Shown: positions 57,217-64,000 of the stretch, one piece after another
Layout: each line of letters starts with the position of its first letter
Numbering within the stretch: the stretch's first letter is position 1
Assembly: GCF_958295425.1 (NCBI RefSeq)
Contig: NC_081150.1
Coordinates: 4,029,001 to 4,093,000, forward strand
Reading direction: 5' to 3'
DNA from: Solea solea
Taxonomy: Eukaryota > Chordata > Actinopteri > Pleuronectiformes > Soleidae
DNA: 64,000 nt
Notes under the pieces: generated by a model
What the model was told of the DNA's origin: nothing
Database searches by the model: none
What the model saw: only the letters and a program-made list of their open reading frames with translations
Position numbers and translations under genes: made by a program

Positions 57217-60079
57217 ATGCCACATCCACCACGATCTGCCAACAACTGTGACAAAATGCAGACAAAACTGAGCGCCTGGACTCCTCTGAACCATCCTGTG
57301 GCCAACGGCAAGGTCAGTACAACTCATTTCCTAAACTGAAGACTAAATGTGTTGTTCTGGTGTGACTTACATCAACAAAATCTTTAGTTTGGTTTTCTCT
57401 ATGTGACACAAACTTGACAAATGAGGCAGCTCTCGTGTCCCCACAAGATAAAAACTCTTTGGCATACGTGTGTGAGCAATTTATATACTTGAGTTTCTTG
57501 TCACAAAAGGCTATGAGAGGCTAAAATCAGTTTATCTTGTGTCGCCACTGGCAACCATGCTTCCAGTGCCAGGGTCACATGCTTCCTGTGACCCTGGGGT
57601 AGGTACATACAGCCACACTTTAAAACTGAACTAAATCAAATGAAGCCCAAGATTAATGTTATGTGGCAGGATATGCCCATATGACAGAATCAGGTCCATT
57701 GGTGTAACAGAATTTCTCACCGTCACCTGAAGATTGATGCCAGTATTCTCTTCTCCCTCAGGTATTTGAAGAACGACGGACTCTTCTGGCAAAGTGGGTA
57801 AGTGTAGGTCACAGTAGCAGACACAGACGAAAATATTTATGTGCTCTGTGGAGACCATTGTGAATCAGTTCATCTGAGGCACACTGGAAATAATCCAGTC
57901 ACATTATTTCACCTGCTGGTCAGTTTGACAGGTGGTCTGACAGCCAGAGGAGAGCAGTGCTGCAGGACTTTGTACTGAGCTGTTCACCAGGGCAGCTGAA
58001 GTTCCTGAGTGTCATTGTGAGCAGACGGCTCCCCCTGCAGGCAGCAGACTTCACTTGCCTGCTGCCCAGAGCCCTCTGCCTCTACATCTTCTCCTTCCTG
58101 GACCCTCGCAGCCTCTGTAGATGTGCACAGGTACACAAACTGAACATGAACTTGACCTGTTGGCTTGTTTACATGGAGGACTAACAAAGTAATGTACTGT
58201 GTGCAGGTGAGCTGGCACTGGAAGAACATTGTGGAGCTGGACCAGCTGTGGATGCCCAAGTGTCTGAGGTTCAGCTGGTGCATCAGTTTCTCCCCCTCAC
58301 CGCTTGAGCAGGGCGTCTGGAAGAGACACTATATTCAGACTGTGCAGGAGCTGAGACTGACCCGACTGCAGGTCAGGAGATCGTTTACAGAATCAGCCCA
58401 CTGGTCAAACATGACGGTGGCTCAGGAGGATAATAATACAAAAGAAACACATGTTTCAAGGTACAAATGCTGTGAAAAATAATCAAAAATAAATTCCTTG
58501 ATCCAACTCCAGAGTGCCACGTCCATGCAGTTTGTGATCCCAAAAGTAACAAGGATGAGCAGCAGACATGAGGATGAGTCAGAACCAGCCTTACTCACAG
58601 AGAATCATCCAGTGTCTGAGAGAAAAGCCAAGCAGCAGAGTGCTCTACCTCCATGGAGAGATTCTGACAGACGTCCTAAAGACACACTGCGTTTTAACTA
58701 CCTGGACAACCTGAGCCCCATCAAACAAGCCCTGAAAACGTAAGACTACGCAGCAGGCACATGAAGCACTTTACAGTAAACACAGCTTTGTGAATTAAAA
58801 CATTTTTACTTGAACTGTGATAAATGTTTATTGATGGAGGTACAAATTTGCATCCTTTTGCACAAACTAATTGAAAAAGAGCAACAACTGTTTGTGAATA
58901 GAAGCAGACTTAAGTACTACACAATTATTTATGAATGAAACTTACTATACTTAAAATTTGACCCAATCCAGCAGAGGCCGCTCTCACTGGTTTATTTATT
59001 ATTAAATTCACTTTTGCCAAGTGTTTGTTTAGTTTCTTTTTCCCTATATAATATTGTAAGGCTTCTCTAAAAAACCTTGAATTGATGTATGTTGTGATTT
59101 GGTGCTATATAAATAAACGTAATTTGATATTGTGATGCTGAGCTCAAACTATTGTTGAATGCATTTGTGTGTGTGGCTAACGAACCATATTCTCATTTAC
59201 CTGCATGGGAAGTAGATTTTTTAGACAGTTGAGGAGTTGCTTATTAATGTAGTTTCAACAGCAGCCAGGTTTCAGAGATAAAAACAAGGCTCAACAGAAA
59301 ATGAAGATAGAATTGATTAAAATAACAAAAATACATTTTAACTTGAGGTTGCACTTTCTCTTTCTGCAGCCACATGAAAAGCCCAGCTCTCACCTGCTGC
59401 CACAACACGTCGCAGCCAGACGTCGAGATCAAGAAATCCCCGTCTGAGGCCACTTACAAACTCCGCAAAGCCAAATCTCTGGTAAACCATGCTCCATTTA
59501 TCATCGCTACGGTAACCCCACTGTGACGGTGACCTCCTTCTCCTCCTCCATTCTCTGGAGATGCTGCAACCAGCAGGCGTCATGCATTATGGATCAGCAT
59601 TTACACAGAGATGCAAACAGGGAGGTGATGGGGAGGAGGCGTCCACATTTTGTTAATGATGGGGTTTGAGGGAGGAAAGGGTGAGATGGAGGACAACATG
59701 ATATTTAATATTCAGTTGAAATCATTTTTTTTCTTCCTGAATACAAATGAATGAAAAGATTTTGTGCTTAAAGTCATATTAAGTACATTTCTATTTTCAT
59801 AAACACGTTAATTCAGATTTTGCTCATTTCTTTCAGATGTTCATCAGTTCCAACTACAGACCCCAACATCCTCCTCTGCCTCCTCATCATCATCAGCCTC
59901 AACAGGCGTCTTCTGGTAACAGTCATCGTGTCACTAAGGAGACCACCAGGAGCCTGCTGTGCCTGGCCCAGTGGAATGCTGGGGTCCGTCCAGGGCCTGT
60001 GAGGTCAGCAGTTCCCCAGCTGAGCGTGGAGGCTCTCAGAGTGTGGAAACGCTCACAGCGCAGCTCTCCCAGTGAGTAA
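57217..60079 (+). CDS. fbxo16: F-box only protein 16, tandem copy 2 (intact)
   Basis: Substrate receptor of an SCF (Skp1-Cul1-F-box) E3 ubiquitin ligase. Exons: 57217-57312, 57762-57797, 57924-58130, 58207-58371, 58513-58739, 59370-59481, 59837-60079; they join in frame to 361 aa (human FBXO16 is 292, and the extra length is the last two exons). The start MPHPPRSANNCDKMQTKLSA matches the human N-terminus and has a TAA upstream in frame. The F-box spans about residues 89-134 (LPRALCLYIFSFLDPRSLCR, then WHWKNIVELDQLW) across exons C and D. FNYLDN in exon E is another family landmark. The tail is His/Pro/Gln-rich (PPLPPHHHQPQQ) and ends RSSPSE. Gene order beside fzd3, head-to-head, is as in human. 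The function-specific literature (nuclear beta-catenin as a target) is for the human protein. Confidence 0.92.
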
Positions 60080-61066
60080 TCACAGCTCCTCTACCCCTCT
60101 AGGCTCAATATGATGTAACCACAGCCAGAAATGCAGTCAGGATGAATAAATGATGGATTAAAAAGACTGAGTAGTGTGTGATCCTATTAGGAATGTTGTT
60201 TATTAACCTGATTTTTTTTTGTTTTTTTTGTTTTTTTAGTTTAAAACATTTTGAAAGGGTTTTCTTTAACAAATGAGTGCCCAATAGTGTAAGTGTGTTA
60301 ATAAGTTCATTTCTAGACTCACAAGTCACTTTATTAAGTACAGGACACCTAATAAAATGACAGGAGTGATGCTCAGTGTGTTCCTGTAGTCCATCTGCCT
60401 CAAGATTAGACATGTGCATTCAGAGATTATTTTGAACCAGTTCTACTCTGGTAATAACATGGTATTGTTGACTAGAAAACTGCTGCTTACTGGATATTTT
60501 CTTTTTTGGACCATTCCTTGTAAACCATAATCAACCATGGTTGTGCATAAAAAATCCCAGTTGTCGTTCAGTTTTAACTTAAAAATGTCATTTATTTTCA
60601 TTATTACATTTTCCCACACACTACATAATAATGTTTATTAAAGAGTGTACAACTTTGTCTTAATCCCCACTATAAGTATAAGTAAATAAAAACACTTGTG
60701 ACACAGCAGTGAATCAGTCTAATGTGAGATATAATCACACCAACTTTTCCTACAGCAAACCTGGAGATTGAGGTTCACTGTTACTCAGTGAATAAATGAT
60801 ATCAGACACCACATGATGTAGATCAACCATGAAATGAATGTATAAACATGCTCATAATTTGTCTTTAAATGAGGCAGTAATTCAACATTATGGATGCAGC
60901 TGCCAGTAAACAATATTATCAACCAACCTGTTTTAAAAGTGACGATTATACTATTTACTCATAACCATACAATCCTGTATAAAACACAGACTTATACAGT
61001 TTGTGACCACAATTTATTTTATTTGAACATTTCATGATATATTCTTACATTTCCTAAAGCATTTAC

Positions 61067-61615
61067 TCAATATTTACAAATACAGATGGAGGTGCGAGAG
61101 GGGATTATGGGCAGGTGGGTGGTGAGTGGGTAAGGTAATGAATCAGGATTCAGGGTTGGCGGTCTCATGACAGAAGTGAGTTTTCTCTCCACCTTTCTTG
61201 CTCTCCTTCTTCCTAGTCTGAACGACTTCTCCTTGTCCCTCTTCAGAGCCTGGAGTTGGTCCTGGAGGATGCAGATGAGGCTGTTAGCCCTGGTCTCTGT
61301 CACTCTCCACGACTCCTCTCTCTTTTGCCACCTCTCAGCGTCTGTCTTTCTCTCTCTCTCGACCTCCTTCAGCTGCCAGTTTTTCTCTGTCAACATGCTC
61401 AAACAGTTCAAATAGTCCTTGTTACGGACCTGCCTCCTCTGTACAGCGCGTTTGAGCTTTTTCTGGAGCAGGTTCTCTCTTTTCTGAAGCCGGACCATTT
61501 GCTCTTTGAGAGCCTCGTTCTTCTTTTGCAAAGACTCGCTGCCCTCAGGTCCTGTGGAGATGGTGTCTCTCACAGTCAGGGGAGTCGAGGTGACTTGGTC
61601 GGTCTGATGCTCCAT
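61067..61615 (-). CDS. unrecognised coiled-coil protein, truncated copy (unit 2)
   Basis: The same protein as the unit 1 copy for its first 135 residues (to KSFRLG), then a deletion of about 250 bp joins the frame to former 3' UTR sequence. The new end is 47 unrelated residues (RRRARKVERKLTSVM and on to SICICKY), giving 182 aa. It loses the ITELQSREARWKDK to GERTPDVN half of the coiled coil. It may be a pseudogene; the 5' half is still clean and could be expressed. Confidence 0.5.
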   Translation of the reverse strand: MEHQTDQVTSTPLTVRDTISTGPEGSESLQKKNEALKEQMVRLQKRENLLQKKLKRAVQRRQVRNKDYLNCLSMLTEKNWQLKEVERERKTDAERWQKREESWRVTETRANSLICILQDQLQALKRDKEKSFRLGRRRARKVERKLTSVMRPPTLNPDSLPYPLTTHLPIIPSRTSICICKY

Positions 61616-61800
61616 GACTGGAAGAAATACTTGTTGAAGGTTTGTTAGATGTTGGGAGTTTTGTTGTTGTTCTGTTCAAGGAGAGTGATCTTGTTGAATA
61701 CCTGGTCTGAAGTGATGCCTCCGGGGTTTAAGTAGTCTCAGTCCCCGATGACGTATCAAAGGACAACTTAATCACGTGACTTTACGGTCAATAACCGTTG
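61616..61800 (-). promoter_or_regulatory. promoter/5' leader of coiled-coil gene, unit 2
   Basis: Counterpart of the unit 1 block with the CACGTG E-box retained at 61773-61778 and the same leader up to the ATG at 61615. Differences include loss of about five bases near the inferred start. Confidence 0.35.
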
Positions 61801-63187
61801 TACAATTGCCATATTTAACCGTGGATGGAAAATATGGGGTTTTTATGACTATGTTCTGAATTAAAATGTAGAAATAAACGAATATATTTTTATTGGTTAA
61901 CATATTTTTTTTTCTCCCGACTTGCACCAACACACTGTTAAGTGTTTTAAGTGGATATTAATGTAATATCGGTTTGTAATTTGTAAGAATTCTGAAAACT
62001 AAACTGCAAGTATGACATAAGTGGGACACATTCTTAGCTTCATTCATGACAAAATAGACGAAACCGGCGACTTATTTGTGTTCACCGCAATTTAGTGGAG
62101 CCGCCATTTTGTGTCGTTACCGACGGTGACTAAGCTAGTGCTACAAGCTAAGCTAACTCCGTTTAGCTGTGACGTTATGACAACCGCGGCCAGAAGTGAG
62201 CTATTGCTTTCATATATAGTACAAAGTGTAGTAGTTTGTAATTTATAAAGTCGTTTAAAGTGTAAATTATTGTAAAAAAATATATACATAGTCTACGCAA
62301 AACATGGATTTACAAAGAAAACACAAATTCGTCTCGTTAGCCTGCCCAATGTGGTTGCTATGTAGCACAATCAGCCTGCTGGTGCTCTGCTGAGCCCAGT
62401 CCTGCACCAGATTGAAGTAAGTTTTAAAAACTGTATGAGGGAACTTTTCCATCAAATAAATGTACATTTATAAATAATTCTCCGTGAAAGTTGAGCAGGA
62501 AAACACTGTCTGTCTGAAGATAATTAGCTTCTTTCATGTATGTGTGGTCCTATATAATCTTCTTGTTAATGTTTCATGTTTTAACGTGTGCATCATTTTA
62601 ATTCTCAGGTTCACCACTGTTTGAAGTTTAATCATGGACTGTGGCTGCTTCACACACACAATAATGAAGAGCGGAGTACATCGCCCTCGTCAGGAAGACA
62701 TGAGAACTACACTTCGAGGACACAACTCATGGTTCCAGCCTGTGCTTCACAACTGAGGTTTCTTTTTAGGATTTTGTGTAAAGCAAAAAGAATACATTTT
62801 TATATTAATTCTCTGAAAATAGTATATTCTTGAAATAAAATGCACTTAAAGGGGGAAAAAAATTCCCAGAAGCAAATGTGTTATTCAAACAGTAGTATGT
62901 ACTACACATAGTTTTTATTATTTATATTATGATTGAATTGTGTGTTCCATAAAGCAAACAAATGAGCTTCTATAGGCAGAAAAATAACCTCCACAGGAAA
63001 ACGTTACATTTTGGATTAAATTGTGATAAGGTAAAAAAAAAAAAAAATCTGGTGACACTAGACTGTATAAAAACAATTATAATTTAGCATCATTTAAATC
63101 CCATGTTTTACAACTTGCTTATGCGTCGTGTTTACCACATCTGATAAATAATCCAATGGAAACAGCTGGTGTAAGAAATGTACCACC

Positions 63188-64000
63188 TTTATTATCATCC
63201 AATCCACTTTGTCCCATTCAAAATGCAGTACAAAAGCCAAAGCAATCTATATAAAAACGACGAGTTTGAACTCCAACAATATTAAACATAGCTGTCAGTT
63301 TAAGACCCAACACAAACAAAATCAACATCATTTTTTCTCTCAGTATTCAACACACAGTAGCAGATCATGAGAGGAGCTTCGTGTACATCAATCATGACAG
63401 ACGACGTGACGTTTCTTTCAGAAAATCACTTCAGTCAAAAGAAATATCAGTATCATACGTACACTTCACTTTAAGTCTCATTCACACTCTTTACGTGAGA
63501 AACATAGCATCAAATGTATGGCTTACAATCACACACTCACACTCACACATGCTGGCGTATATATTACTAAATACAAGAGGATCCAAAACTAACAAGTCTT
63601 AAATGAACGATAGATGCCCGACATGTTAATTTAACGTTGATATATTGATGTGTTAATGTCAGGTCAGTGAGGGGTTTATTAATGGAGAAAAACAACATGT
63701 CTTCACAGGTTAAATGCTACTGATTTACAGGAGTGATGCAAGTTATTACGGTCATAGCTTTAGATGGTTAAATAAATAAAAAAAAGGATGCTCGGATGTT
63801 TCTCTGGAAAAGTAGCTTTGACAACAATTTTACCAAAATAAAGTGTTTGAAAACTGATCTAGTTGAATGGCTCTAAAATGGGTGTCTAGGTTCTATGATG
63901 AATGCATTTATTGACTAAAACTACAGAAAATGTCCTAATTGAATTACACAGTAATATAGACCTATGTAAGGTATTACTGTATTACCCCAAAGAAATACTT
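63188..64000 (-). other. possible 3' UTR of a minus-strand gene beyond the window
   Basis: TTTATT at 63188-63193 reads AATAAA on -, and the 800 bp to its right contain no convincing frame on either strand and are A/T-rich, as in a 3' UTR read from the right. The same signal is copied at the right end of unit 1 (56045-56050), so the duplication breakpoint would lie just inside the neighbour's 3' end. Weak; it may be plain intergenic DNA. Confidence 0.25.

Larger units (their letters stand above)
56084..63228. repeat. tandem segmental duplication, unit 2
   Basis: Second copy of the block described for unit 1, about 0.7 kb shorter. It lacks the 310-bp hAT-like element and the AAT microsatellite. 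It carries private sequence at about 60680-61140 and 61960-62280, including a CpG-bearing AAAATGGCGGC (YY1-like) word on - near 62105. It keeps an intact fbxo16 but a truncated coiled-coil frame. Confidence 0.9.

Overview
This is vertebrate nuclear DNA, almost certainly from a teleost fish. It has intron-split genes with GT-AG junctions, dense CA/GT/TA microsatellites, short MITE-like elements of kinds common in fish, and proteins that can be followed exon by exon against human CDC42BPA, FZD3 and FBXO16. There are no bacterial operons, CRISPR arrays, rRNA genes or convincing tRNA genes. Gene identities and exon edges come from reading frames, splice sites and remembered family sequences; no alignment was run.

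Region 1 (1-25.95 kb, + strand) holds the 3' three quarters of cdc42bpa (MRCK-alpha). The window opens in the intron before the catalytic-loop exon. About 37 exons then encode the kinase C-lobe, the AGC tail, the coiled coil, C1, PH, CNH and CRIB domains and the Ser-rich tail, ending at a TGA at 22359-22361. A long 3' UTR follows. The joined exons are in frame throughout (1,577 visible residues). Several small alternative exons are visible.

Region 2 (26-45 kb, - strand) is a complete fzd3 gene of eight coding exons (692 aa), with an 8.8-kb first intron and a likely two-exon 5' UTR. cdc42bpa and fzd3 converge, and their poly(A) signals lie only about 70 bp apart. The fzd3 promoter (about 44.9-45.5 kb) looks bidirectional: an unrecognised + strand first exon starts at 45466.

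Region 3 (48.2-63.2 kb) is a tandem segmental duplication of two units of roughly 7-8 kb. Each carries an fbxo16 copy on + and, facing it, an unrecognised coiled-coil gene on -. The units have decayed in complementary ways. Unit 1 has a damaged fbxo16 and a full-length coiled-coil gene; unit 2 has an intact fbxo16 (361 aa) and a truncated coiled-coil gene. A hAT-like element sits only in unit 1, and unit 2 keeps the empty site. Both fbxo16 copies are preceded by a perfect RFX X-box. The fzd3-fbxo16 head-to-head order matches human 8p21, while cdc42bpa beside fzd3 does not (human CDC42BPA is on 1q42).

Functionally, the window combines a Cdc42 effector kinase acting on actomyosin, a Wnt/planar-polarity receptor, and an SCF ubiquitin-ligase substrate receptor. 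The best candidate for something undescribed is the coiled-coil gene and its reciprocal loss with fbxo16 across the tandem pair.
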